From: an uncultured Roseibium sp.
GTDB taxonomy: Bacteria; Pseudomonadota; Alphaproteobacteria; Rhizobiales; Stappiaceae
DNA length: 64,000 nucleotides
NCBI RefSeq assembly: GCF_947496995.1
Contig: NZ_CANMFD010000005.1
Span: 310,001-374,000, forward strand
Direction of reading: 5' to 3'
Shown here: positions 7,829 to 16,741 of the stretch, one piece after another
Position numbering within the stretch: position 1 is the first letter of the stretch
Layout: the number at the start of each line of letters is the position of its first letter
Program-made: the position numbers and the translations under genes
Notes under the pieces: generated by a model
Seen by the model: the letters and a program-made list of their open reading frames with translations, nothing else
Databases searched by the model: none
Told to the model about the DNA's origin: nothing

Positions 7829-9036
7829 TTTCCGACACCCCGATCATGAGCGCAAGGCGCACTGCGCTTCTCGGCGCTGGCCTTGTCGCCATCGGTCCCA
7901 TCTCGATGGCGCTGTATACGCCGGCCATGCCCGCGCTTGTTGAGGCGTTCGGTACCAGCGATTCAGCGGTCAAGCTTACCCTGACAGCCTATTTTGCCGG
8001 CTTCGCCCTTGCCCAGCTGGTCTGCGGCCCGGTCACCGATGCCTTCGGACGCAAGCCCGTCACGCTGGCTTTCCTTACTCTTTATCTGATCTCCAGTGTG
8101 CTGGCGACGCTTGCGCCGACGGTGGAATTCATGGTCGCTGCGCGGGCGCTGCAAGGTGTCGGCGCGGCCATCGGCATTGCCGTCTCCCGTGCGATCGTCC
8201 GGGACCAGTTTTCCGGTCAGGCTTCGTCCAGGATCATGAACACCATCGCCATGATGCTGGCGCTCGGTCCGGCCATCTCACCGACAATCGGCGGCTTCGT
8301 GCTGGAGCTGTTCGGCTGGCAGGAAGTGTTCTGGTGCATGGTGATCTACGGAGCCATGCTGATGATTGCGGTTGTCCTCTTTCAGGTGGAGACCAATCCA
8401 AACCCCGGCAAACATCACCTGAAGCCGCGCCGGCTGTTTTCCAATTACATGACCCTGCTCAAGGATCCGCGTTTTCTGGGGCCCAGCCTTCTGATCGGCT
8501 TCGGTCTCGGCACACTCTATGCGCTGGCAACCGTCCTGCCCTTCGTGCTGATCTATGAGGTCGGCCTGAAGCCGTCCGAGTTCGGCCTGTCGATGATCAT
8601 CCAATCCGGGGCCTTCATTTCGGGCACGATCCTGACCGGCCGCCTGCTCAGGGTCGTGGAGGCGCGCAAACTGGTGCCCTACGGCCTGGCGATCTGGGTT
8701 GTCGCGTCCGTGCTGATGTGCTGGCTGAACCTGACACAGCAACCGACAGTCACGACCGTCATGGGGCCTGTCGCCCTGTTCGCATTCGGCCTGGCTCTGG
8801 TCCTGCCGGCCAGCTTCACGGAGTCCATGGCACCGTTTCCGAATATCGCCGGCGCTGCCTCGTCCCTCGTCGGATTTCTGCAGTTCGGCGGCGGTATCGT
8901 GGCGAGCCTGATTGTCGCTGCCCTGCATGATCCGGTCCTTGGATTGGCCGTGATCCTGCCGGCGATGCCGATTGTCGGTATCGCCTGCAGCATGTATTTC
9001 AAAAGTCAGGTGCCGCAACAAGCCGCTGCGGAGTAA
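7825..9036 (+). CDS. Bcr/CflA family MFS drug exporter
   Basis: The 403-residue protein has 12 predicted membrane segments. It matches the Bcr/CflA (DHA1) group: LYTPAMPALVEAFG in the first loop, GPVTDAFGRKPV (the loop 2-3 signature) near residue 70, and ARALQGVGAAIGIAVSRAIVRD (motif C region) near 110-130. Members export bicyclomycin, chloramphenicol, sulfonamides or amino acids by proton antiport. It is translationally coupled to the preceding marR gene. A second member of the same family is encoded at 48730-49929, so this genome has at least two. The substrate cannot be read from sequence. Confidence 0.9.
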   Translation: MISDTPIMSARRTALLGAGLVAIGPISMALYTPAMPALVEAFGTSDSAVKLTLTAYFAGFALAQLVCGPVTDAFGRKPVTLAFLTLYLISSVLATLAPTVEFMVAARALQGVGAAIGIAVSRAIVRDQFSGQASSRIMNTIAMMLALGPAISPTIGGFVLELFGWQEVFWCMVIYGAMLMIAVVLFQVETNPNPGKHHLKPRRLFSNYMTLLKDPRFLGPSLLIGFGLGTLYALATVLPFVLIYEVGLKPSEFGLSMIIQSGAFISGTILTGRLLRVVEARKLVPYGLAIWVVASVLMCWLNLTQQPTVTTVMGPVALFAFGLALVLPASFTESMAPFPNIAGAASSLVGFLQFGGGIVASLIVAALHDPVLGLAVILPAMPIVGIACSMYFKSQVPQQAAAE

Positions 9037-9159
9037 GGCGCATCCGGTGCGAAGCCGGAATAACAGGGGCGCGCGCGTGCGATGGCGCTTGACCCGTTCC
9101 GACGGAGCAGGCATCAGGAGCCGGATTAATCCTGGGTGCTGGCCCTGAGGAGCCGCGAC

Positions 9160-9978
9160 ATGGCGAAAGCCGCTGCATACCGTCTGCCGACAGACCGCCC
9201 GCATGTGATGGGCATCCTGAATGTGACACCCGACTCCTTCTCGGACGGCGGACAGCATGCCGTGCCCGGTGCGGCGCTGGCCCATGCAAGGGCGATGATC
9301 GACGAGGGTGCCGATATTCTCGATATCGGAGCGGAGAGCACGCGGCCGAATTCGGTGCCGGTCGCGCAGGAAGAGGAATGGGCACGGCTCGCGCCCGTCC
9401 TGGAAGATGTCGTCAGTCTCGGAACGCCGGTCTCCATCGATACATACAAGGCTGAAATCGCCCGGCGCGCCTGCGCGGCGGGAGCGGTCATCGTCAATGA
9501 CGTCTGGGGCCTGCAGAAGGATCCGGCCATGGCGGATGCTGTGGCCGAGGCCGGGGCGCATGTGGTGATGATGCACAATCGTTCGGGTGCCGACGGCGAT
9601 CTCGATATTCTCGGCGACATCGACAGGTTCTTCGAAACCTCGATGGAACTTGCAAGCCGGGCCGGTATCGCCCGGGAAAAGCAGATTCTCGATCCGGGCT
9701 TCGGATTCGGCAAGACCATCGACCAGAATTTTCTTGTTCTCAACCGCTTCGAGACCCTGAAGAAACACGGGCTGCCGCTTCTTGCCGGAGCATCGCGCAA
9801 GAGGATGATCGGCGCCGTGCTCGGTGCGGATATCGAAGACCGCCTTTATGGCTCACTCGCCGTCCACATGACCGCCCTTTTGAAAGGGGCGGCGATCGTG
9901 CGGGCGCATGATGTGGGTCCACATGCGGATTGCGTGCGTATGCTTGAGGCAACCTCGCTTGAACGGAACCCCAACTGA
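9160..9978 (+). CDS. folP: Dihydropteroate synthase
   Basis: The 272-residue TIM-barrel enzyme condenses para-aminobenzoate with dihydropterin pyrophosphate in folate synthesis and is the sulfonamide target. Both PROSITE-type motifs are visible: MGILNVTPDSFSDGG (pterin/diphosphate loop) and DIGAESTRPN. The later DPGFGFGKT and GASRKRMIG segments are also present. ATG 9160 follows GAGGAG at 9147-9152 and is preferred to an in-frame GTG at 9136. The folK start lies two bases after its stop codon. The dihydroneopterin aldolase gene folB, usually found between them in relatives, is absent here. Confidence 0.95.
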   Translation: MAKAAAYRLPTDRPHVMGILNVTPDSFSDGGQHAVPGAALAHARAMIDEGADILDIGAESTRPNSVPVAQEEEWARLAPVLEDVVSLGTPVSIDTYKAEIARRACAAGAVIVNDVWGLQKDPAMADAVAEAGAHVVMMHNRSGADGDLDILGDIDRFFETSMELASRAGIAREKQILDPGFGFGKTIDQNFLVLNRFETLKKHGLPLLAGASRKRMIGAVLGADIEDRLYGSLAVHMTALLKGAAIVRAHDVGPHADCVRMLEATSLERNPN

Positions 9979-9979
9979 G

Positions 9980-10528
9980 ATGACAACTTCCAAATGGACG
10001 CCGGGCACCGATGAAACCGGCGAGACTCCGATCCGCCGCGCCCCGACACGCTGCGCCCTGGGCCTCGGGTCCAACGTCGGCGATACGAAGGCCATCCTGG
10101 ATAAGGCGATAGGAAAGCTGGAGCAGACGGAGGGCATCACGCTGGTGCTGCGGTCTTCCGACTACCGCACGCCGCCCTGGGGGCCTGTGCCGCAGGACGA
10201 CTACCGCAATTGCTGTGTGGTCATCGACACGCTTCTCAGCCCGGTCGAGCTGTTGAAGCGCTGTCTTGAGGTGGAGGCCGAACTCGGGCGGGTGCGCGAT
10301 GTCCGCTGGGGGCCGAGGTCGATCGATATCGATGTGTTGATCTATGGCCTTGAAAAGGTGGTGGAAAGCGACCTCGAAATACCGCATCCGCGTATGGGTG
10401 ACCGGGCCTTCGTTCTGATCCCGCTGGCCGAAATCTGGCCCGATGCGCCGCTTGGCGACGGGCGCACGGCGGCGGACGCGCTGGAAATCTGCCCGGACCG
10501 GGACGGTGTCGTGAAGCTGCTCGACTGA
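9980..10528 (+). CDS. folK: 2-amino-4-hydroxy-6-hydroxymethyldihydropteridine pyrophosphokinase
   Basis: The 182-residue HPPK shows the family signatures ALGLGSNVGDTKAILDKAI near residues 30-48, the PPWGPVPQDDYRN loop, and RWGPRSIDIDVLIYG with the metal-binding aspartates. The segment IPHPRMGDRAFVLIPLAEIWPD follows. It transfers pyrophosphate from ATP to hydroxymethyldihydropterin, the substrate of FolP encoded just upstream. Reading from ATG 9980 gives about 25 extra polar residues before the conserved core. The stop codon is followed closely by the convergent ferredoxin-like gene. Confidence 0.95.
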   Translation: MTTSKWTPGTDETGETPIRRAPTRCALGLGSNVGDTKAILDKAIGKLEQTEGITLVLRSSDYRTPPWGPVPQDDYRNCCVVIDTLLSPVELLKRCLEVEAELGRVRDVRWGPRSIDIDVLIYGLEKVVESDLEIPHPRMGDRAFVLIPLAEIWPDAPLGDGRTAADALEICPDRDGVVKLLD

Positions 10529-10537
10529 AGACAGTCT

Positions 10538-11215
10538 CTAAACGGCGAAACTCTTCATGTGAAAACCGGCCGTCCCGGAGGCTTGCCGGTGCGGGGCTCC
10601 GAAAGGACAGGCGCGCCGGGCCAGACAGCCGGACCAGCAGTCGCTCGCCGGATTACCCGCCAGATACTCCCGGCATGCGGGCACGTCGTAACCGTTTTCA
10701 AGCGATATGGCGTCCACCGGGCAGGCGGAGAGGCAGGGTTTGTCCGCGCAGGTCGGGCAGGGACCGTCTTCAGCCACAGCCAAGGCCTCGGGAAGCTTCG
10801 CGGAGCTCAGAAACGCGGCCCTGAAGCCCGCCCAAAGCCCGAAGGCGCCATGCGCGAGCACGCCCAGGGGGCTCGGCGAGAAGCCGCCGCATTTCAACGC
10901 CCATTGCTGAAAGGGATGATACGGCGGGCCCTCGAAGGGAAACAGCGCCTTGAAGCCGTGCCTTGCGGCGCATTCGCCCAGGACACGTTTCGTATAGCGG
11001 TCGAGCGGGTCGGGCCGGCCGTCGGTATATTCCGGGCTGTTCTCGAAGACCGGCCACAAAGCCGGGCCGGTGCTGCCGATCAGCAGGAGGCTTTCTGCCT
11101 TCCGGCCACCGGAAAGCGCGGGTAGGGGATGGTCCGGGGCGGGATGAAACCCGCCCAGACGCAGGAACCCGGCGGCGGTGAGGTCATTCGTCAACTCTGC
11201 CGCCGGCCCCGTCAT
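10538..11215 (-). CDS. 4Fe-4S ferredoxin-like protein (QueG-like C-terminal type)
   Basis: The 225-residue protein has its cysteines concentrated in the C-terminal third: CPTCADKPCLSACPVDAI, then a single Cys in VPACREYL, then CWSGCLARRACPFGAPH. These could ligate one or two iron-sulfur clusters. The N-terminal two thirds (LLLIGSTGPALWPVF, then EGPPYHPFQQWALK) resembles the short stand-alone ferredoxin-like proteins found in alphaproteobacteria and distantly epoxyqueuosine reductase, without the cobalamin-binding part. The redox partner is unknown. It lies 10 bp after argG on the same strand and may be read through from it. Confidence 0.7.
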   Translation of the reverse strand: MTGPAAELTNDLTAAGFLRLGGFHPAPDHPLPALSGGRKAESLLLIGSTGPALWPVFENSPEYTDGRPDPLDRYTKRVLGECAARHGFKALFPFEGPPYHPFQQWALKCGGFSPSPLGVLAHGAFGLWAGFRAAFLSSAKLPEALAVAEDGPCPTCADKPCLSACPVDAISLENGYDVPACREYLAGNPASDCWSGCLARRACPFGAPHRQASGTAGFHMKSFAV

Positions 11216-11225
11216 CGCTAGGGTC

Positions 11226-12446
11226 TCAGCCGAGCCTGTTGCGCTTGGCCAGAGTGCGCAGGCGCAGGGCGTTCAGCTTGATGAAGCCGGCGGCGTCCTT
11301 CTGGTCATAGGCGCCCTGGTCGTCCTCGAAGGTGACCAGTTCTTCGGAATAGAGCGAATAGGGCGAAGACCGGCCTGTGAGGATGACGTTGCCCTTGTAG
11401 AGCTTCAGCGTGACCGACCCGGTCACATGCTCCTGGCTCTTGTCGATCAGGGCCTGCAGCATGTCGCGCTCGGGCGAGAACCAGAAGCCGTTGTAGATCA
11501 GCTCCGCGTAGCGCGGCATCAACTCGTCCTTCAGATGCGCAGCGCCGCGATCCAGGGTGATGGATTCCATTCCCCGGTGCGCGGTCAGCAGGATCGTGCC
11601 GCCCGGCGTTTCATAGATGCCGCGGCTTTTCATGCCGACGAAGCGGTTCTCGACCAGGTCGAGTCGGCCGATGCCGTTGTCGCGGCCATAGTCGTTGAGT
11701 TTGGCAAAGAGGGTCGCCGGAGACAGCTTTTCACCGTTGAGCGAAACCGCGTCGCCCTTTTCGAAACCGATCTCGATCTCGGTGACGACATCGGGGGCTT
11801 CGGTCGGGTCAACCGTGCGCTGGTAGACATAGGCGGGCGCTTCCTCGGCCGGGTCTTCCAGCACTTTTCCTTCGGAGGAAGAGTGCAGCATGTTGGCATC
11901 GACGGAGAAAGGGGCTTCGCCGAGCTTGTCTTTCGGAACCGGGATCTGATGCTTTTCGGCGAAGTCGATCAAGTCTGTCCGGGACTTGAAGGTCCAGTCG
12001 CGCCAGGGGGCGATCACCTTGATGTCCGGATTGAGCGCATAGGCGGCGAGTTCGAAGCGGACCTGGTCGTTGCCCTTGCCGGTGGCGCCATGTGCGATGG
12101 CGTCGGCGCCGGTTTCCTCGGCAATTTCGATCAGCCGCTTGGAGATCAGCGGCCGGGCGATGGAGGTTCCGAGCAGGTAGACACCTTCATAAACGGCATT
12201 GGCGCGGAACATCGGGAAGACGAAATCGCGGATGAATTCCTCGCGCAGGTCGTCGACGTAGATTTCCTTGATGCCGAGCATCTCGGCCTTCCTGCGCGCC
12301 GGTTCCAGTTCCTCACCCTGGCCGAGGTCGGCGGTGAAAGTCACCACTTCGCAACCCAGTTCGGTCTGCAGCCATTTCAGGATGATGGACGTGTCCAGGC
12401 CACCGGAATAGGCCAGAACGACTTTCTTGATGTCACCATACGCCAT
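11226..12446 (-). CDS. argG: Argininosuccinate synthase
   Basis: The 406-residue protein has the N-type ATP pyrophosphatase motif [15 protein letters not shown] at residues 10-24, followed by the aspartate/citrulline-binding regions ([15 protein letters not shown] near 115). The subtype segment [17 protein letters not shown] lies near the C-terminus. It joins citrulline and aspartate to argininosuccinate using ATP in arginine biosynthesis. The length is normal for the family. It is first in a probable two-gene unit with the downstream ferredoxin-like gene. No attenuator or operator was recognised in the 345-bp upstream gap. Confidence 0.97.
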   Translation of the reverse strand: MAYGDIKKVVLAYSGGLDTSIILKWLQTELGCEVVTFTADLGQGEELEPARRKAEMLGIKEIYVDDLREEFIRDFVFPMFRANAVYEGVYLLGTSIARPLISKRLIEIAEETGADAIAHGATGKGNDQVRFELAAYALNPDIKVIAPWRDWTFKSRTDLIDFAEKHQIPVPKDKLGEAPFSVDANMLHSSSEGKVLEDPAEEAPAYVYQRTVDPTEAPDVVTEIEIGFEKGDAVSLNGEKLSPATLFAKLNDYGRDNGIGRLDLVENRFVGMKSRGIYETPGGTILLTAHRGMESITLDRGAAHLKDELMPRYAELIYNGFWFSPERDMLQALIDKSQEHVTGSVTLKLYKGNVILTGRSSPYSLYSEELVTFEDDQGAYDQKDAAGFIKLNALRLRTLAKRNRLG

Positions 12447-12791
12447 TTAGGGAAGGTCCAGTTTTGCTGTTCCGGGGGCCGCCGGAGATCTGGAGTTGCC
12501 CCGAAACCGGGTCAAATTCCATATCCTGAGCAGTTCCCGGGCGGTTTGACCGCACGTTGAAAATTTGCGGCAATTTAGCCGGTTCTCTTCCCGGCGCAAG
12601 CCCTTGCGGTTCCACCTGCGTTCATTTGTCGACGGAGTGGCCGGTTACCCGAAACGCCGGCGTTCATGTTGCCGCCGAAAAAGGACGCAAGCCGCGCCGG
12701 GCACCGCGTCTTGCAATTGGGTGCGGGAGGGTTGATGCTTTTGACAATAATACAAATCGACAATCTGCTGACTAAATCGGCCGGAGGCAGA
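12447..12791. other. Intergenic region between argG and the DUF3302 operon
   Basis: No gene is supported. It must hold the divergent promoters of argG and the export operon. A TTGACA hexamer at 12741-12746 lies upstream of the DUF3302 gene, but I see no good -10 at the right distance. Confidence 0.5.
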
Positions 12792-13196
12792 ATGAATCTC
12801 ATCGACTTTGAACTGGACACCTACGATTATCTGACTTTCCTGATCCTTGTGCTGATTGTCGTTGCATTCTTTTTTGCGATGATCACGTTGGGCGGGTTGC
12901 CAGGCAAGCTCGCGGAGAAGCGGAACCATCCGCATGCCGAGTCCGTGAAACTCGGCGGCTGGATCGGGCTTTTCACCGTGTTTCCGTGGATCCACGCACT
13001 CATCTGGGCTTATCACGACTCGCTCACGGTCGACATCCGCAAGCACCCCAGGAACGCGGAACCATTGCTGGAAGGTGACGATCCGCAGGCAGAGGACAGT
13101 GGGCCGGGTCCGGCTGTCGCGGTAAAGGCCGCTCCCGCACAGGTACTCTCTGGCGAGGCGCCGAAAGCTCCATCAGAGGATGGAGCCGGGGCATGA
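12792..13196 (+). CDS. DUF3302 family inner-membrane protein (YiaW-like)
   Basis: The 134-residue protein has two membrane segments (about 12-35 and 53-75) and the family feature AMITLGGLPGKLAEKRNHPHAESVKLGGWIGL, then IHALIWAY. A charged, proline/alanine-rich C-terminal tail follows. ATG 12792 is chosen because CGGAGG precedes it by 5-6 nt; the same frame continues upstream without a ribosome binding site. The gene overlaps the next gene (HlyD family) by four bases. The pairing with an HlyD-type adaptor mirrors yiaW-yiaV of Escherichia coli. Its role, presumably in assembling the adaptor or pump, is not established. Confidence 0.8.
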   Translation: MNLIDFELDTYDYLTFLILVLIVVAFFFAMITLGGLPGKLAEKRNHPHAESVKLGGWIGLFTVFPWIHALIWAYHDSLTVDIRKHPRNAEPLLEGDDPQAEDSGPGPAVAVKAAPAQVLSGEAPKAPSEDGAGA

Positions 13197-14344
13197 CTAT
13201 CGCCATTCTCATTCTGGTCGCCTACGCCATCTTCATGTGGCTGGTGTTCTACAAGTTCCGCTGGCTGAAGTTCAATATTGCCTGGGGTGTCGTCACCTTC
13301 TGGGTAGGCGTCCATGTCCTGTTCCTGCTGGTGGTTTTCCTGAGGTTCTACACTCCCTTTTCAATCGACGGCCATGTCATCCGGCAGACGATCCAGATCA
13401 CCCCGCGCCTGCCTCATCCGACGCTTCTGGAGGAGGTGTATGTGGGGCAGAACGAAAGGGTGAAAAAAGGCGACAAGCTCTATCAGTTCGACACGACGCT
13501 TTACGTCGCGCAGCTTCAGGAGGCGATGGCGAGCCTGGTCAGCAATCAGCAGAATGCGCTGAGCCTGCAGGAAGATGTCGACCTGGCCCAGGATTCGCGC
13601 GACGAGGCGGTTGCCAGGCAGCAGTACACTGCGGAACAGGTCACGCGCTATGCGGATCTGGTTCCCAGGGGTGGGGCCAAACAGGAAACGCTGGACAGGT
13701 GGAATTCCGAGCTGGCTACGGCAACGGCGCAGGTCGCGCAGTCGGAAGCGAACCTGAACAAGGCGCAACTGGCGGTGGGGGCCCAGATCGACGGGGTGAA
13801 CGCCCAGGTAGTCTCGGCCCAGGCGCAGGTCGATCAGGCGCAGTATTATCTCGATCAGACCACGATTTATGCACCGGAAGACGGGACAATCATCTCGCAG
13901 CAGGCCCGGCCGGGGCTTGTGGTGGGCGGTGTACGCATCGCCGCCGTCGCTGCTTTCATTGCCGACGCCGATCCTTATTTCCTGGCTACCTTCTACCAGG
14001 AACATCTGAAATTCGTGAAATCCGGTCAGCCGGTCGAAGTGGCCCTGGACATATATCCGGGACGTATCTTCAAGGGCAGGGTGAAGAACATCTGGGAAGG
14101 GACGGGTCAGGGACAGATCCTGCCAAGCGGATTTGTGCCGGAATTCCTATTCATGAAGCCGCAGGGCCGTTTCGCCGTGGAAATCGATCTGGACGACGAT
14201 CCGGCCCTCGTTCGCTATCCGGCCGGCGCGCATGGCGCGGTGGCGATCTATACCGGCGGGGGCGGTGGATGGGTGGCCGACTTGCGGCGAATAAACCTGC
14301 GCCTCTACAGTTGGATGAATTTCATTATTCCGTTTGATTTGTAA
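13193..14344 (+). CDS. HlyD family periplasmic adaptor (membrane fusion protein)
   Basis: The 383-residue protein begins with two hydrophobic segments (about 2-22 and 34-57). It then shows the lipoyl/barrel-sandwich halves around residues 70-100 and 220-260, separated by a long alpha-hairpin coiled coil (about 100-215). Segments such as LEEVYVGQNERVKKGDKLYQFD and TTIYAPEDGTIISQQARPG are typical of HlyD/EmrA-like adaptors. It should bridge an inner-membrane transporter and the outer-membrane factor encoded 11 bp downstream. No inner-membrane pump gene lies in the operon, so the partner is unknown or encoded elsewhere. Confidence 0.87.
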   Translation: MTIAILILVAYAIFMWLVFYKFRWLKFNIAWGVVTFWVGVHVLFLLVVFLRFYTPFSIDGHVIRQTIQITPRLPHPTLLEEVYVGQNERVKKGDKLYQFDTTLYVAQLQEAMASLVSNQQNALSLQEDVDLAQDSRDEAVARQQYTAEQVTRYADLVPRGGAKQETLDRWNSELATATAQVAQSEANLNKAQLAVGAQIDGVNAQVVSAQAQVDQAQYYLDQTTIYAPEDGTIISQQARPGLVVGGVRIAAVAAFIADADPYFLATFYQEHLKFVKSGQPVEVALDIYPGRIFKGRVKNIWEGTGQGQILPSGFVPEFLFMKPQGRFAVEIDLDDDPALVRYPAGAHGAVAIYTGGGGGWVADLRRINLRLYSWMNFIIPFDL

Positions 14345-14355
14345 GTAGGGGCGGC

Positions 14356-15915
14356 ATGGGGCATTCAAGGCAAATCCGTCACGGTCTGGTTTTGAGCGGC
14401 ATGTTGATGCTCGGCGGCTGCATGGTCGGACCGGATTTCGAACGGCCAGATGCGCCCGTACTCGACAGCTGGGGTGCCGGGGCAAACCTTCCGATAGACA
14501 GCCGCACCGGCTTTACCAGCCGCAGCGCAAATTCTGTGCCCTGGTGGCATGTTTTCAGGGACGATACGCTGAACAGCCTCATCGCAGAGGCCTATCGCCA
14601 GAATGTCGGCCTGCAGGCTGCGGGGGTGCGGGTTTATCAGGCGCGCGCTCAGCTCGGCATCGCCGGCGGAAACCTGTTCCCGCAGGTACAGCAGGCGAAT
14701 GTGAGCTCCAGAACCACCCGCTTCAGCACCAAGGATCCCTTTATCAGCGACCTTGAACGCGTCGGGCTGGTCGACAATCAATTCACCGATGTCTCTGCCG
14801 GTTTCGATGCCGGCTGGGAGATCGATCTGTGGGGCAAGATCCGGCGGAATATCCAGTCGGCGGATGCCGATCTGAAAGCCAAGCTTGCTTCCTATGACGA
14901 TGCGCTCGTTACGCTGACAGGCGATATTGCGGCCGTCTACATCACCATCCGGGAACTGCAGCAGCTGATCGCCACCGTGCGCAGAAATGCCGTGCTGCAG
15001 AAGGCGTCGCTGGATCTCACAAAATTGCGTCTCGAGAACGGAACAGCCACGAGGCTGGCCGTCAGCGAGGCGACGGTTCTCTACAATAACACTCTGGCAA
15101 GCATCCCGAATTACGAGGCGAAACTGGCGCGGGCCTATAATGCCCTGAGCCTTCTCCTGAGCGAGCCGCCGGGAGGGGTCAAGTCCCGCCTCGGGTCAAG
15201 GTCGCGATTTCCGCGCGTTCCGGCAGAAGTGGCCATCGGGGTTCCCGCCGACATGCTGCGCCGACGCCCGGATATCCGCAGCGCGGAATACAGGGCGGCG
15301 GCCCGCTCGGCGCAGATCGGCGTGGCCAGAGCCGACCTCTTCCCGGCATTCTCGATCTCCGGGGCGATCGGTGTCAGGGCGGACGATTTCGCCAATCTCT
15401 TCGGCAACGGTACGGCAGCGGGTTTCATCAATCCGGGATTTTCGTGGAATTTCCTCAACTACGGCCGGATTCAGAACAATGTCCGCGTTCAGGACGCCAA
15501 ATTCCAGGAAGCCCTGCTGGACTACGAGCGAACCGTGCTGGCCGCCTATGCGGAAGTGGAAAACGGCCTGACGGGGTTCTTGAGGTCGAAACAGGAAGCG
15601 GTCTATCTGCGCCGCGCCGTCGCGGCCGCGCGCAGTGCGGTGAGCGAAGTCGATGCCCAGTTCGAGGACGGCACTGCGCCCTATAACCGGGTCGTTCAGT
15701 CACAACGGCACCAGCTTGTTACGGAAGAGCGGCTGATCGCGGCCCAGGCCAATGTGCTGACCAACCTTATTGCGGTCTACAAGGGTCTCGGCGGCGGCTG
15801 GATGCCGGAAAATGTCGATGGACTGATTTCAGAGAAGACCCGCCAGCGGATGACGGAGCGGACCGGCTGGGGACTGCTCCTGGAAAACCCGGTGGAAGGC
15901 CAGGGGAAAAGCTGA
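14356..15915 (+). CDS. NodT/OprM-type outer-membrane efflux lipoprotein
   Basis: The 519-residue protein has a lipoprotein signal ending in LMLGGCMVGPDFERP (lipobox cysteine about residue 22). The typical start of RND-associated outer-membrane factors follows, including the NSVPWWHVFRDDTLNSLIAEAYRQN segment. Two outer-membrane-efflux domains follow, with long helices; the second ends in the GGGW motif of the family (LGGGWM). It forms the outer-membrane channel for the HlyD adaptor encoded immediately upstream. The operon is convergent with the tetR gene at 15947. Substrates are unknown. Confidence 0.9.
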   Translation: MGHSRQIRHGLVLSGMLMLGGCMVGPDFERPDAPVLDSWGAGANLPIDSRTGFTSRSANSVPWWHVFRDDTLNSLIAEAYRQNVGLQAAGVRVYQARAQLGIAGGNLFPQVQQANVSSRTTRFSTKDPFISDLERVGLVDNQFTDVSAGFDAGWEIDLWGKIRRNIQSADADLKAKLASYDDALVTLTGDIAAVYITIRELQQLIATVRRNAVLQKASLDLTKLRLENGTATRLAVSEATVLYNNTLASIPNYEAKLARAYNALSLLLSEPPGGVKSRLGSRSRFPRVPAEVAIGVPADMLRRRPDIRSAEYRAAARSAQIGVARADLFPAFSISGAIGVRADDFANLFGNGTAAGFINPGFSWNFLNYGRIQNNVRVQDAKFQEALLDYERTVLAAYAEVENGLTGFLRSKQEAVYLRRAVAAARSAVSEVDAQFEDGTAPYNRVVQSQRHQLVTEERLIAAQANVLTNLIAVYKGLGGGWMPENVDGLISEKTRQRMTERTGWGLLLENPVEGQGKS

Positions 15916-15946
15916 CCTTGCCTTCGGTTCGATCAATGCCTGACGC

Positions 15947-16561
15947 TCACGTCTGTCGAGGCCGGCTCGCGTCCTTGCCGTATTTCGCCATGAACATATC
16001 CACGCTCTCGGCGATGATCTTGTCGATTTCCGCCCGGTCCGGGACACGGGCGGCGTAGAGGTTCGGGAAAAAGCCGCGTGACTTGATAAGACCGAGAAAC
16101 TGCTTTGCCGCGACCGCCGGGTCGTCGACGGACAGCCGGCCTTCTTCGCTGGCGCGCCGCAGAACGGCTTCGAAATCGGACTGGAGGGTCATGCGTGCTT
16201 CCATGTCCGCTGCCAGCGCCGGGTCGCGGATCGTCTCGCTCATCACCATGCGGGCAAGGTTCATGAAGCACGGATTGATCAGCAGCGCGCCTTCCGCCCA
16301 GCCGAGCTCCATCAGCATTTCGCGGATCGGTTTCGTATTGTCGTAGGGAATTTCAAGCGCAGAATTCACTTGGTCGACGAGAAACTGGTTGATCTCGTGG
16401 AAGAGCACTTCCTTGCTTTCGAAGTGATTGTAGACCGTTCGCTTGGATACCTGAGCCCGCTCGGAAATCCGGTCCATGCTGGTGCCGGCATAGCCTTTTT
16501 CCTGAAATTCCGCGATCGCGGCTTCAATGATCTGCTTTTTCTTCCGGTCTGATACGGACAT
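15947..16561 (-). CDS. TetR/AcrR family regulator
   Basis: The 204-residue regulator begins MSVSDRKKKQIIEAAIAEFQEKGY. The TetR helix-turn-helix covers about residues 25-45 (TSMDRISERAQVSKRTVYNHFESKEVLF). The all-helical C-terminal ligand/dimer domain contains the AefR-like features LLINPCFMNLARMVMSE and FLGLIKSRGFFPNL. ATG 16561 matches the family's normal N-terminus. The open frame continues upstream with cysteine- and arginine-rich residues that are not family-like. The gene is divergent from iorAB and faces the end of the NodT operon. The palindrome at 16641-16660 between it and iorA is the likely operator, so iorAB is the probable target. Confidence 0.88.
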   Translation of the reverse strand: MSVSDRKKKQIIEAAIAEFQEKGYAGTSMDRISERAQVSKRTVYNHFESKEVLFHEINQFLVDQVNSALEIPYDNTKPIREMLMELGWAEGALLINPCFMNLARMVMSETIRDPALAADMEARMTLQSDFEAVLRRASEEGRLSVDDPAVAAKQFLGLIKSRGFFPNLYAARVPDRAEIDKIIAESVDMFMAKYGKDASRPRQT

Positions 16562-16640
16562 GCTTGATCCGAGTTCTCCCACGGCTGATTTTTTTCGCGC
16601 GTTGTCTCCTGATCCCTTACATCCCAAAAATTCCGCTCTA

Positions 16641-16699
16641 TGTAAACTACGGCGTTTACAGACGCGCAGACAATCATTAAACTGCACAGTGTAGTTTAC
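16641..16699. promoter_or_regulatory. Candidate TetR operators between tetR and iorA
   Basis: TGTAAAC-N6-GTTTACA is a perfect inverted repeat (16641-16660). GTAGTTTAC at 16691-16699 is the exact reverse complement of GTAAACTAC at 16642-16650, giving a second half site 49 bp away and 43 bp before iorA. Confidence 0.6.
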
Positions 16700-16741
16700 T
16701 TCCTTTAGCCAGATCAGGCCAGCCAAAGGAGATGTCTCCAG

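Noticed and set aside
13180-14337. Plus-strand frame overlapping the HlyD adaptor in another phase
   Set aside because: Glycine/arginine-rich translation without domains; the adaptor frame has the expected lipoyl halves and coiled coil.
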